This document shows, piece after piece, positions 45,813-54,676 of a stretch of 64,000 bases of DNA. Origin of the DNA: UBA6109 sp035366835 (lineage in GTDB: Bacteria; Desulfobacterota; Syntrophia; Syntrophales; UBA6109); NCBI GenBank assembly GCA_035366835.1, contig DAOSIS010000001.1, positions 152,926-216,925 of the forward strand. Reading direction: 5' to 3'. Under the pieces are notes generated by a model, which saw only the letters and a list, made by a program, of their open reading frames with translations, was not told the DNA's origin and ran no database searches. Both the position numbers and the translations under genes were made by a program. Each line of letters starts with the position of its first letter. Position 1 is the first letter of the stretch.

Positions 45813-47108
45813 ATGAAAGGCATCGTGCGGGGCAGTTTGGGACGAATGCTGCTTGCGGCCATGCTGACGCTGCTGCTCGTGACCGCTGCGGCGGCAGACG
45901 AGAAAACGCTGCTGGCTGCGATCGACGATCAGGCGGCGAACTGCAGGATCGTGTCGCAGAAAATCTTCGATTTCAAGGAACGGGGGCAGCAGGAGTTCAA
46001 GAGTTCCCAGCTTCTGATGGATGAACTCCGCAAGCTCGGATTCAAGGTCGCGGGCAACCTCAAGGTCCCCGACGACTTGGTCAAAGACGGGATCGCCAAG
46101 ACCGCGTTCCGCGCAGAGCTGAACGGAAAGGGACCGGGTCCAACGATCACGATCATGCTGGAGTATGACGCGCTGCCGAACGGGCATTCCTGCGGGCACA
46201 ACCTCATCTCGGCGTCGGGACTTCTGGCAGCGGCGGGCTTGGCCAAGCTGATGAAGGAGACTCCGGGACGCATCGTTGTCGTCGGCACGCCCGATGAGGA
46301 ACGCGGCTCCCTCGGCGGCGGCAAGACGGCATTGCTGGAGGGCAAGCATTTTGAGGGCTCCGATGTGGTCCTGATCACCCACCCGGCCGGTTCCTGGAGC
46401 ACCGACCAGCGGTTTCTGGCCATGAAGCGGGCCACGTTCGTTTTCAAGGGAAAGTCTGCCCACGCCGCTTCGGCTCCTCATCAGGGGATCAACGCCCTGC
46501 GTGCGGCCATCCTGACCTTCAATTCCGTCGACATGCTGCGTGAGCATCTGCGGCAGGACGTCCGCATCCATGGGATCATCAAGAAGGGCGGCGAGGCGGT
46601 CAATGTGGTGCCGGCCCTGGCGGAAGCGGAATTCGCTGCCCGTGCCCTGGACACGGCGACGATGGAAGACGCCTACAAGAAGATGGTCAACTGCGCCAAG
46701 GCGGCAGAGCTGGCCTCGGGGGCGAAACTGGAGTTCAAGGAACCGCGCGCTTCCCTGAAGGCTCCGATCACGGTCCCGCCGCTGAAGGCGCTGGTGCTTG
46801 ACAAGATGAAGGCGCAGGGCGTCCCGGAAAAGGACATCAGGGATAAGGACGACTTCGGTTCTTCCGATCTGGGCAATGTCGCCCATGCCTATCCGACATT
46901 CAACCTGACCTTCAAGATCGGGCCGGAGACTTTGGCCGGGCACTCCGATGCCATGCGCGAAGCGGCCGCCTCCGAGGAAGGATGGAAGGCGACGGTGACG
47001 GCGGGCAAGATCGTGGCGCTCGCCGCCTACGACATGCTGATGAATCCTGCCAAGGTGAAGGAAATCCAGGAAGGTTTCCGGGAGGCGAAGGAGAAAGAAG
47101 GGAAGTGA
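45813..47108 (+). CDS. Secreted M20-family amidohydrolase
   Basis: 431 residues with a signal peptide (residues 1-28, ending TAAAADE). M20 peptidase/amidohydrolase related to AbgB and PM20D2: the metal-binding segments are EYDALPNGHSCGHNL, GTPDEERGSLGGGK and HAYPTFNLTFKIGPETLAGHS, and the dimerisation domain holds GKSAHAASAPHQGINAL. Export indicates hydrolysis of an N-acyl or peptide-like compound in the periplasm; the substrate is unknown. An ideal SD (AAAGGAGG) precedes the ATG, and a strong terminator follows. Confidence 0.85.
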   Translation: MKGIVRGSLGRMLLAAMLTLLLVTAAAADEKTLLAAIDDQAANCRIVSQKIFDFKERGQQEFKSSQLLMDELRKLGFKVAGNLKVPDDLVKDGIAKTAFRAELNGKGPGPTITIMLEYDALPNGHSCGHNLISASGLLAAAGLAKLMKETPGRIVVVGTPDEERGSLGGGKTALLEGKHFEGSDVVLITHPAGSWSTDQRFLAMKRATFVFKGKSAHAASAPHQGINALRAAILTFNSVDMLREHLRQDVRIHGIIKKGGEAVNVVPALAEAEFAARALDTATMEDAYKKMVNCAKAAELASGAKLEFKEPRASLKAPITVPPLKALVLDKMKAQGVPEKDIRDKDDFGSSDLGNVAHAYPTFNLTFKIGPETLAGHSDAMREAAASEEGWKATVTAGKIVALAAYDMLMNPAKVKEIQEGFREAKEKEGK

Positions 47109-47145
47109 CAGACCGGAAAGGTGGCCAGGCGAGGATCCCTCCGGA

Positions 47146-47185
47146 CAGGGGCGGCGGCTTCACGGGGAGCCGCCGCCCCTGTTTT
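47146..47185 (+). terminator. Strong terminator after the M20 gene
   Basis: CAGGGGCGGCGGCT at 47146-47159 pairs perfectly with 47168-47181 (14 bp, 8-nt loop), followed by TTTT. It also lies directly after the ftsH stop on the other strand, but without a U-tract in that direction. Confidence 0.8.
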
Positions 47186-49005
47186 CATGGAAGGGAAGGA
47201 GATGACGCGGGCGTTTCCATCAGGGCCTTGATCTCGGCCCCTTCGATCTTCTCTTTTTCCAGAAGGATCTGGGCGCCCTTGATGAGAATATCTTTTCGGG
47301 CCTTGAGGATCTCCCTCGCCCGGCCGTATTCGGCGGCGATGAGCGACTGGATCTCCCGGTCGATTTCCTGGGCCGTGGCCTCGCTGTAGTCTCCTCCCTC
47401 ACGGAGGCCGACATCCAAAAACTGCGGCCTCTTTTCGCGGGCGAGATAGACTTGCCCCAGCTGGCCGCTCATCCCGTACTCCTTGATCATGCTCTTGGCG
47501 ATGTCCGTCGCGCGGGCAAGATCGTTGTGCGCGCCCGTGGAGATATCCCCGAAGACGATCTCCTCGGCGGCCCTGCCGCCCAGGAGGGTTGCGATCTTGT
47601 TCAGGAGCTCCGTTTTCTTCATCAAGAACCGGTCCTCCGTCGGAACCTGCATCGTGTAGCCCAGGGCCGCGATGCCGCGGGGGATGATCGAGATCTTCTG
47701 GACGGGGTCCGTACCCGGCAGGGACAACGCCACCAGGGCATGCCCCATCTCGTGGTAGGCGACGATCTCGCGTTCCTGGACATTGATGAGGCGGTTCTTT
47801 TTTTCCAGGCCGGCGATGATCCTCTCCACGGCCTCTTCGAATTCCGGCATGCCGACGACCTGTTTGCCGCGCCGGACCGCCAGCAGGGCCGCCTCGTTGA
47901 CGATGTTGGCGAGGTCCGCGCCCACCATGCCCGGTGTCATCGCCGCCAGCTTCTGCACGTCGAGATCGGCGACGGCCTTGATCTTCTTCAGGTGCACGCG
48001 GAGGATTGCCTCGCGACCGGTCTTGTCGGGGCGGTCCACCAGGACGTGGCGGTCGAAACGACCCGGCCGCAGGAGCGCGGGGTCGAGGATCTCGGGCCGG
48101 TTGGTCGCGGCCATGAGGATGACGCCGACCTTCGGATCGAAGCCGTCCATCTCCACCAGAAGCTGGTTCAGGGTCTGCTCGCGTTCGTCGTGGCCGCCCA
48201 TGGCCCCGAAACCGCGGGCCTTGCCCAGGGCGTCGAGCTCGTCGATGAAGATGATGCAGGGCGCCTTCTCCTTGGCCTGGACAAAGAGATCGCGGACACG
48301 AGCCGCCCCGAGGCCGACGAACATCTCCACGAATTCGGAACCGCTCAGGCTGAAGAAGGGCACGCCGCTCTCGCCCGCCACGGCCTTGGCCAGGAGCGTC
48401 TTCCCGGAGCCGGGCGGACCCACAAGCAGGATACCCTTGGGGATCCTGCCGCCCATATCGGTGAATTTACTGGGGAATTTCAGGAATTCGATGACCTCCA
48501 CCAGTTCCTGCTTGGCCTCGTCGACGCCGGCGACGTCGTCGAAGCGCACGTTCAGTTCGTTTTCCATGTAGATTTTCGCTTTGTTCTTGCCGAGGGTCAT
48601 GAATCCCGCCTGCTGGCCGCCCATGCGCTTCATGAGGAAATACCAGACGCCGAAGAAGAGCAGCAGGGGAAAAACCCAGGAGAACAGGTCGCGCAGGAAC
48701 GTGGATTCGATCTCCCCCTTGAAGCTGACGTTGTACTGATCGAGCGTCTTGGAGATCTCCGGATCGACGCGGATCGTCTTGAAGGGTTTCATTTCGCCGC
48801 CGTCCGCCTTCATTTTCCCCTGGATCTGGTTGGCCGTGATGGCGACCTCCGTCACCTTGCCCGCCTTCAACTGGCTGAGGAACTGGCTGTAGGGGATTGT
48901 GGGGATCGCGTACATCGAGGCGATGTAGTTCTGGACGATGAAGACGATCCAGATGCCCAGAAGCACGTACCAGAAGGAGAACTTGTGCTGTTTTTCGATG
49001 GCCAT
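47185..49005 (-). CDS. ftsH: ATP-dependent zinc metalloprotease FtsH
   Basis: 606 residues. Membrane-anchored AAA+ protease that degrades short-lived and misassembled membrane proteins; in many Gram-negatives it also controls LpxC and hence LPS synthesis. Two membrane segments (about 12-30 and 107-125) flank a small periplasmic part. The AAA module has GPPGSGKTLLAKA, FIDELDALG and the SRH arginines in ATNRPEILDPALLRPGRFDR. The zinc site is HEMGH. GGAG lies 7 nt before the ATG. Confidence 0.96.
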   Translation of the reverse strand: MAIEKQHKFSFWYVLLGIWIVFIVQNYIASMYAIPTIPYSQFLSQLKAGKVTEVAITANQIQGKMKADGGEMKPFKTIRVDPEISKTLDQYNVSFKGEIESTFLRDLFSWVFPLLLFFGVWYFLMKRMGGQQAGFMTLGKNKAKIYMENELNVRFDDVAGVDEAKQELVEVIEFLKFPSKFTDMGGRIPKGILLVGPPGSGKTLLAKAVAGESGVPFFSLSGSEFVEMFVGLGAARVRDLFVQAKEKAPCIIFIDELDALGKARGFGAMGGHDEREQTLNQLLVEMDGFDPKVGVILMAATNRPEILDPALLRPGRFDRHVLVDRPDKTGREAILRVHLKKIKAVADLDVQKLAAMTPGMVGADLANIVNEAALLAVRRGKQVVGMPEFEEAVERIIAGLEKKNRLINVQEREIVAYHEMGHALVALSLPGTDPVQKISIIPRGIAALGYTMQVPTEDRFLMKKTELLNKIATLLGGRAAEEIVFGDISTGAHNDLARATDIAKSMIKEYGMSGQLGQVYLAREKRPQFLDVGLREGGDYSEATAQEIDREIQSLIAAEYGRAREILKARKDILIKGAQILLEKEKIEGAEIKALMETPASSPSLP

Positions 49006-49286
49006 GACAAATCTCCGTGCGCCTCTCGGCGCGTCAGAAGGTTATTTCCTTCGCATGTCCTTCAAATATTTGCGGAAAAAACGCATAAGGGAGTCTAACA
49101 GATCGGGCAGGCCAGCTCAAGGGGGAAAGTGAATACCGACTTCGGCACGGTGTCGCGGGCGTCCGCGGCCGGCGGGGAAGGGTCCGGTTCCGACGAGTCC
49201 GCAGGGCGGGAGCGGAGCATGGAAGGTTTCATCCCCCCGCGCGTCTGCTGGTGCAGACGCGCGGGGGAGATTTCTCGCGGAGAACG
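49006..49286. other. Spacer between ftsH and the ABC permease gene
   Basis: 281 bp upstream of ftsH and downstream of the permease. It should hold the ftsH promoter. It contains a long hairpin (listed separately). No gene is seen. Confidence 0.4.
49234..49267. terminator. Long GC-rich hairpin after the ABC operon
   Basis: 49234-49248 pairs with 49253-49267, a perfect 15-bp stem around the 4-nt loop TGGT. It lies 20 bp after the end of the ABC operon (- strand). There is no U-tract on that side, so termination would be atypical; it could also protect the mRNA 3' end. Confidence 0.5.
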
Positions 49287-50252
49287 TCAGGTCGAGCGGA
49301 CCTCCTGCCGCATGAAGGCGACGTAGGAAAGGGCGAAGCAGATGCAGGTGACGGCCAGGAGCGAGATCAACTGCGGGAGGACGATCAGCAGGCTCTGCGC
49401 AAGGGGCAGCGGATTCTGAAACCGGGAAATCGAAAGCTGTTCCATCGGGCCCATCAGCATGACCGAGGAAGTCGTCTTGCGCAGGGGATCCAGAACGGTC
49501 GTGGTGCCCTCGGTGTACAGGGAGATCGGCGACAGAAGGGAGAGGGAGTTTCTCACCGTTTCATGACGGATGACCGTCTCGGGGTCCAGGGATGCCGAAT
49601 TCATGTTCACCGGAACAATGACATCGGCCAGAACGCCGGAGCCGAGGGGCAGGAAGAACGACAGGAAGATCCAGAAGGCCATGGCCGCGAGCGCCGAGGT
49701 CGCCATGGAGCGGAAAAAAACCGAAAAGAGGATGGACAGGCCCAGCCAGAAAGAGATGTAGAAGATGCTGATGACGAAGTAGAGCGCCAGGCGCAGGATC
49801 TCCTCCGGCCCGGGCACCACGCCGACGAGGATGAGACCCAATCCCGAGATCAGGAGGACGATCGAGAGCAGCATGACGGTGATCGTGACCAGTCCGGCCA
49901 GAAACTTGCCGTTGATGATGGCGTCCCGGTAGATCGGCTGGGAAACGAGCTTGCTCAGCGTCCGCGCGCTCCTTTCGCGGTTGATGGCGTCGAATCCGAG
50001 AATGATCCCCAGAAGCGGGCCGAAGATCGCGATGAACTGAATCAGCGAAAAGAATTTTCCCGGCGAGGTGAAGAGCAGAAGGAACACGAAGGTCGGCTTC
50101 GCGATGCCCGACAGCTCTTCCTTGAGTCCTGTGCCGACCATGGACGCGATCACGACGCTGATCATGAGGATCAGGGCATACAGGAGGATGAAACGAGACT
50201 TGCCGAATTGATCGGCCAGCTCTTTTCTGCAGATCGTAAGCAAGCCCTTCAT
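49287..50252 (-). CDS. ABC-2 type permease
   Basis: 321 residues with six membrane segments and a large extracytoplasmic loop (about 190-270). The pattern RKELADQFGKSRFILLY at the start and GFDAINRERSARTLSKLVSQPIYRDAIINGKF in the middle are typical of ABC-2 exporters of the NosY/YhaP kind. GGAGG lies 7 nt before the ATG at 50252. It overlaps the ATPase gene by 4 nt. The cargo is unknown. Confidence 0.85.
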   Translation of the reverse strand: MKGLLTICRKELADQFGKSRFILLYALILMISVVIASMVGTGLKEELSGIAKPTFVFLLLFTSPGKFFSLIQFIAIFGPLLGIILGFDAINRERSARTLSKLVSQPIYRDAIINGKFLAGLVTITVMLLSIVLLISGLGLILVGVVPGPEEILRLALYFVISIFYISFWLGLSILFSVFFRSMATSALAAMAFWIFLSFFLPLGSGVLADVIVPVNMNSASLDPETVIRHETVRNSLSLLSPISLYTEGTTTVLDPLRKTTSSVMLMGPMEQLSISRFQNPLPLAQSLLIVLPQLISLLAVTCICFALSYVAFMRQEVRST

Positions 50253-51007
50253 GCCTGGCCCTCCTTGAAATACTTCATATAGAGCTCCTCGAGGCTGTAG
50301 CACTCCTGCCCCACCCCCAGCTTCTCCCTGGCAAGATCGTCGATCCGGCCTTCCGCGACCAGGTTCCCCTTGATCATGATACCGATGCGGCTGCTGATCC
50401 GCTGCACCTGGTCCAGGAGATGCGAGGAGAAGAAAACGGTGATCTTCTGCTCTTCGCTGAGCCGACGGATGATCTCGAGCATGGCCTTTGTGCCGTCCGG
50501 ATCGAGTCCCAGCGTCGGTTCGTCGAGAAAGACGATGCGCGGATTCTTGACGAGCACCTCCGCGATGCCCAGACGTTGCCGCATCCCGCGGGAATAGTGA
50601 CCGACGCGTTTCTTTTCCTCGCCCGCCAGATCCACCATGCGGATCAATTCCCTGATGCGGGGCAGGGATTTCTCGTCGGGGATGTTGTTGAGGCGGCTGA
50701 TGAACTGCAAATTCTGGAGCGCCGTCAGGTCATCGTAGAAACCGACGTTTTCAGGAAGATAGCCGACGATCTTCTTGACCTGGAGAGGTTCGCGGTTCGG
50801 GTGGAAACCGCAGACCGTCGCTTCGCCGGATGTCGGTTCGCTCAGGCCCAGCAGCATGAGCATGGTTGTCGTCTTGCCCGCACCGTTCGGGCCTAGAAAT
50901 CCGAAGATCTCTCCTTCCCGGACCTGCAGATTGAGACGATTGACGGCGACCTGTCCGTTGTAGTTTTTCGTCAAGTCGCGCGTTGCAATGACGGTCTCTT
51001 CTCCCAT
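50249..51007 (-). CDS. ABC transporter ATP-binding protein
   Basis: 252 residues. Walker A GPNGAGKTTTML, Q-loop region VGYLPENVGF, signature YSRGMRQRLGIAEVL, Walker B IVFLDEPTLGLDPDG and H-loop FFSSHLLDQV are all intact. It powers the permease encoded next. The start at 51007 shares a base with the NEW3 gene stop (TAATG); the longer in-frame start lies inside that gene. Confidence 0.93.
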   Translation of the reverse strand: MGEETVIATRDLTKNYNGQVAVNRLNLQVREGEIFGFLGPNGAGKTTTMLMLLGLSEPTSGEATVCGFHPNREPLQVKKIVGYLPENVGFYDDLTALQNLQFISRLNNIPDEKSLPRIRELIRMVDLAGEEKKRVGHYSRGMRQRLGIAEVLVKNPRIVFLDEPTLGLDPDGTKAMLEIIRRLSEEQKITVFFSSHLLDQVQRISSRIGIMIKGNLVAEGRIDDLAREKLGVGQECYSLEELYMKYFKEGQA

Positions 51008-52224
51008 TAACGCCTCCCAAGCCACACGAACAGTCCTGCCAAGCCGGCGATGACGCCCAGGATGAGGAAGATGCCGATCCAGCCCCAGGCGGAAGAGGTT
51101 TTCACTCCCACGCGGATTTCGACGGACTTGCTGCTGTTGCGCTCTCCGTCAATCGAGAAAGCCACGGAATAGTCTCCAACCAGCGCCTGCGCGGCCGGCG
51201 TGATCGTCACCTCGATCTGCTTGACTTCCGCGGGAGCCAGTGCCTCGATCTTTTCCGGTTTGAATTCCACCTTCCAGTTCTCCGGTTTGAAGGAGTTCAG
51301 GGAGATGTTGCGGTTGACGGCCGACCCGGTGTTCTTCACGAACAGGGTCATCGTGGAGGGCTTGCCGGTATAGGATTCCAGGGACAGAAGACCGCTTGCA
51401 GTTCCCGCGTCGAGCTTGTACGTTCCCGCCAGGACGACGTTGAGCTTCACCTCGGCCCGTTTTTCTCCCGCGCCGATCAGGACCACGACGGGGTACGTAC
51501 CGGCGACGGAGTTCTTCGCCGGGGTCACCTCGACGGCGACGGACTGATTCTGTCCTCCCTTGACGCGGAGGGACGAGATCTGCTTGTTTTCGTAAGGGGG
51601 CTTGAAATTGACCTCCCATTTTTCGGGTGCCTGGGCGGCCAGCGTGTACTGTTTGTCCGTTTCGGTCTTGTTGGCTACGTCCAAGGTGAATTCGAACTTG
51701 GATTCTGAATCGCCGCGCAGGATGGGGTAGGAGGTCGTGACGACGATCTCTTCCGACAGCGGGGCCTTTTCGCGGACCGTGACGGCGATTTTCTGGGTGT
51801 ACGTGAACTTGCCGTCCTCGGTCGCGGCGTCGACCTGGAAATTGTACACGCCCGGTTTCAAACCCTTGTCCGGCTCAGCGGAAAAAGTCAGGACGCGGTT
51901 TTTCCCCGCCGGAACCGGGACTTCGTTGACCGTGTAGGTGGGGCCCTTGATGGCGGCTTTCCATCCCTTGGGCACCTGGGAAAGCTTCAGGGAGACGTTT
52001 TCATCCGTCCGGCCTTTGTTGTCCACGGTAAGATCCATCCGGACCGCCTCGCCGATCGCGACGAAGATACCGGAGAATTCCGTATAGGCGGCGATGCCCC
52101 TTTCCGGCCGCAGGTCTTTTTCCCTGTCCTGTGCGGCAATGAGCGGGGATCCGCATAAGAATCCCAGCAGAATTGTCCACGTCAATATTCCAACGAGGAA
52201 ACGAGTCGACCTTACCCGATGCAT
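51007..52224 (-). CDS. NEW3-domain membrane-anchored surface protein
   Basis: 405 residues. Signal peptide at the N-terminus (MHRVRSTRFLVGILTWTILL), then about three Ig-like NEW3 (alpha-galactosidase NEW3/COG1470) repeats with the recurring LxxxPxGWxxxFxP pattern (VPKGWKAAI, APEKWEVNFKPP, KPENWKVEFKPEK), and one C-terminal membrane helix ending in a short basic tail. The bulk should sit outside the cytoplasmic membrane. It is the first gene of the ABC operon and probably is an extracytoplasmic partner of the exporter. GGAGG directly upstream supports the start at 52224. Confidence 0.8.
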   Translation of the reverse strand: MHRVRSTRFLVGILTWTILLGFLCGSPLIAAQDREKDLRPERGIAAYTEFSGIFVAIGEAVRMDLTVDNKGRTDENVSLKLSQVPKGWKAAIKGPTYTVNEVPVPAGKNRVLTFSAEPDKGLKPGVYNFQVDAATEDGKFTYTQKIAVTVREKAPLSEEIVVTTSYPILRGDSESKFEFTLDVANKTETDKQYTLAAQAPEKWEVNFKPPYENKQISSLRVKGGQNQSVAVEVTPAKNSVAGTYPVVVLIGAGEKRAEVKLNVVLAGTYKLDAGTASGLLSLESYTGKPSTMTLFVKNTGSAVNRNISLNSFKPENWKVEFKPEKIEALAPAEVKQIEVTITPAAQALVGDYSVAFSIDGERNSSKSVEIRVGVKTSSAWGWIGIFLILGVIAGLAGLFVWLGRR

Positions 52225-52498
52225 GCTGTACCTCCTCCAGGTGCCTTTTTTGCCCGACAGAACAGCGGGATTTTCGAAGCCCTTGACGGGCGTGCGGGAA
52301 CCACTACGCGCGACAACATAAGGATTGTTCAACTCTTTGTCAAGATAAAGGGTGACGAGAGGGCGTGATCGGGGGAAGGCTTCCCCCTCAGGGCAAAGGG
52401 GGAAGCCGACGAAAGGGAGGGGATGTGTAATCTCCTACCCAGTGTGAAAAATTCTTCGCACGGCGGAACGCCGTCAAAAGGGCCGCCTCGCACCCGGT
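52225..52498. other. Spacer upstream of the NEW3/ABC operon
   Basis: 274 bp. It should hold the NEW3-ABC promoter near 52230-52330. GGCTTCCCCC at 52378-52387 pairs with GGGGGAAGCC at 52398-52407, a 10-bp hairpin without a U-tract that may end the 52499-52840 gene. No gene is seen. Confidence 0.4.
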
Positions 52499-52840
52499 CT
52501 AGGCATAACGGAAGCAGCCTGTGCCGGAGTAGATCCGATTTACGGGGAGCGGACCTGCTGCGGGGCGCCTCGGACGGTTGGAGGCCTGTGCGGCGGCAAC
52601 GGGGGGAACAGGCAAGGCCATGTTTCCCGAGAAGAGATTGTCGACGCTGAAACGAATCGATCCGAACTCGCCGTCCGTTTCTTCGGCGCCGCCGCTGCGC
52701 CAGAACCAGACGCCTGCCATGCGGACGTCTTTTTCAAGAAGGAAGCGATCCAGCAGCTCGCCGCATGCAGCAGGCGCCGTTTCGACGGGAAGATCCGCTG
52801 CAACGATCTCCGGTTTTGCACTGCGCGTTTTCCTCGCCAT
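52499..52840 (-). CDS. Small hypothetical protein
   Basis: 113 residues, not recognised. Basic N-terminus MARKTRSAKPEIVAADLPVE, a central part ELLDRFLLEKDVRMAGVWFW and EFGSIRFSVDNLFSGNM, then a Pro/Ala-rich tail ending GTGCFRYA. No signal peptide or membrane helix. The best evidence that it is real is AGGAGG 6 nt before the ATG at 52840; longer starts at 52846 and above lack that spacing. Confidence 0.5.
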   Translation of the reverse strand: MARKTRSAKPEIVAADLPVETAPAACGELLDRFLLEKDVRMAGVWFWRSGGAEETDGEFGSIRFSVDNLFSGNMALPVPPVAAAQASNRPRRPAAGPLPVNRIYSGTGCFRYA

Positions 52841-53176
52841 ATCCATCCTCCTGTTGCGGACCATGCCGCGAACCTGCAAAGCCCGCCCGAACGGCGTTTG
52901 TCCCTGTAATGATGCCGTAGGGAATCACGATGCGTGCCAGAAAGGCGTGCGGCGGAACAAAAAATTCAACTCACGGAATTTGCCGGGAAATTTGCTCAGA
53001 AGCATCGGAAGAGGGTGATGGGCGGCCGGAGCGGACGAATCCGGCTTGCATAAGAAGCTTCGCACGGGGCTGCATCCGCGGACCGGACAGTCCCCATTCA
53101 GGAGCGCTGAAAGGGAGATCTTCGGCGGCGTGCGTCCCCGATGCGACTGTGCTATGTTTGACAAAAAGGAGATACG
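52841..53176. other. Divergent spacer before malQ
   Basis: 336 bp between the small hypothetical gene (-) and malQ (+). ORFs crossing it are low-complexity shadows. A TTGACA near 53158 is too close to the malQ start to be its -35 box. I see no gene or clear regulatory site. Confidence 0.35.
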
Positions 53177-54676
53177 ATGGAACACGCGAGAGGAAGCGGC
53201 ATCCTTCTTTCCATCGCTTCCCTGCCGTCCCGTTGCGGCATCGGAGACCTCGGACCTTGGTCGTTCCGCTTCGCCGATTTTCTCCGGGATGCCGGGCAGA
53301 AATACTGGCAGTTTCTCCCTGTCCACCCCGTTGACGCCGCACAGAACTACAGCCCCTACAGCAGCCCATCGGCTTTTGCAGGAAATCCTCTGTTCGTCAG
53401 TCCCGACGGGCTGTTCCGCGAGGGCCTTCTCCGGCGCGCCGACATGGAGCGCATGGCGGCTACGCCGAAGAACCGGGTCGATTTCGGCGGCGCGTTCCGC
53501 CTGAAGCAGCGCCTGTTTGAGGCGGCTGCAAGGAATCCTCTGAGGGGCCGTATGGCGGAGGATTATGGACGTTTCTGCCTTCGGGAAGCGCACTGGCTTG
53601 AGGATTATGCGCTTTTTGCCGTCCTCAAGCGGCGATTCGGCGGCCGCCCCTGGCATCTGTGGCCGGCGGAATTCCGGGACAGGGTGTCCGCGTCAATGAC
53701 GGGGCTGCGGGCATCTGCAGAAAGGGAAATCGGGAACGAAAAATTTCTTCAGTTCATCTTCTTCCGCCAATGGGACGCGTTGAAGGCCTATTGCGGGAAG
53801 GCGGGAGTCCGGTTGATCGGGGATCTGCCGCTGTACCCGGGCCATGACAGCGCCGACGTCTGGTCCCACCGCGAGTTCTTCCGCCTCGACCGTCTCGGCC
53901 GTCCGACGGTGCTCTCCGGCGTGCCGCCCGATTTCTTCAGCAGAACGGGTCAACTCTGGGGGATGCCATTGTACCGTTGGCGGAACCTGAGAAACGACGG
54001 GTTCCATTGGTGGGTGCAGAGATTCGAACACATGCTGAGGCTCTTTGACATCGTCCGCTTGGATCACGTCCGCGGATACGTCGCCTCCTGGGCGGTGCCG
54101 GCGGGAGAGAAGACGGCCGAACGCGGCCGCTGGGTCAAGGCGCCGGCGGAGGATCTTTTCAAGACCCTTGAACGGCGCTTCGGAGAACTGCCCGTCATTG
54201 CGGAAGATCTCGGTTTCCTCACGGAGGATGTCCGGGCGACCCTACGTCGTCATGCCATGACCGGAACGCGACCCCTGATCTTCGCTTTCGGTGCCGATGA
54301 TCTGCCCCGTCACTTCTGCGCCCCGCACAACCTGCAACAGAACACGGCCGTGTACACGAGCACGCATGACCTCAATACGGTCCGCGGTTGGTTCGAGGAA
54401 TCGCCGCGTGAAACGCGGCAACGGTTCTGCAGATATGTGGGACGGCGGATCTCCGCTTCCGAGGCGTCGTGGGAGATGATACGGATCGCCATGGGCACGG
54501 TCTCGGCCCTCGCCATTTTCCCGATGCAGGATCTTCTCGGATTGGGTGCACCCGCACGCATGAACCGTCCCGGCACAACAAGGGGAAACTGGCGATGGCG
54601 GCTGTCTCCGTCCGGCATCGGCGAAGGGCTCGCGGCGAGGCTGCGTGAGATGACGGAGCTTTACGGAAGGCTCTGA
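53177..54676 (+). CDS. malQ: 4-alpha-glucanotransferase (amylomaltase)
   Basis: 499 residues, glycoside hydrolase family 77. Transfers segments of alpha-1,4-glucan; used in maltodextrin or glycogen metabolism. It has SLPSRCGIGDLG at the N-terminus, NYSPYSSPSAFAGNPLF, GDLPLYPGHDSADVW, the nucleophile Asp in VRLDHVRGY, the acid/base Glu in VIAEDLG and the third Asp in TSTHDLNTV. AAGGAG lies 5 nt before the ATG. Its end overlaps the PPTase gene tail-to-tail by 16 nt. No other glycogen genes are in the window. Confidence 0.93.
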   Translation: MEHARGSGILLSIASLPSRCGIGDLGPWSFRFADFLRDAGQKYWQFLPVHPVDAAQNYSPYSSPSAFAGNPLFVSPDGLFREGLLRRADMERMAATPKNRVDFGGAFRLKQRLFEAAARNPLRGRMAEDYGRFCLREAHWLEDYALFAVLKRRFGGRPWHLWPAEFRDRVSASMTGLRASAEREIGNEKFLQFIFFRQWDALKAYCGKAGVRLIGDLPLYPGHDSADVWSHREFFRLDRLGRPTVLSGVPPDFFSRTGQLWGMPLYRWRNLRNDGFHWWVQRFEHMLRLFDIVRLDHVRGYVASWAVPAGEKTAERGRWVKAPAEDLFKTLERRFGELPVIAEDLGFLTEDVRATLRRHAMTGTRPLIFAFGADDLPRHFCAPHNLQQNTAVYTSTHDLNTVRGWFEESPRETRQRFCRYVGRRISASEASWEMIRIAMGTVSALAIFPMQDLLGLGAPARMNRPGTTRGNWRWRLSPSGIGEGLAARLREMTELYGRL

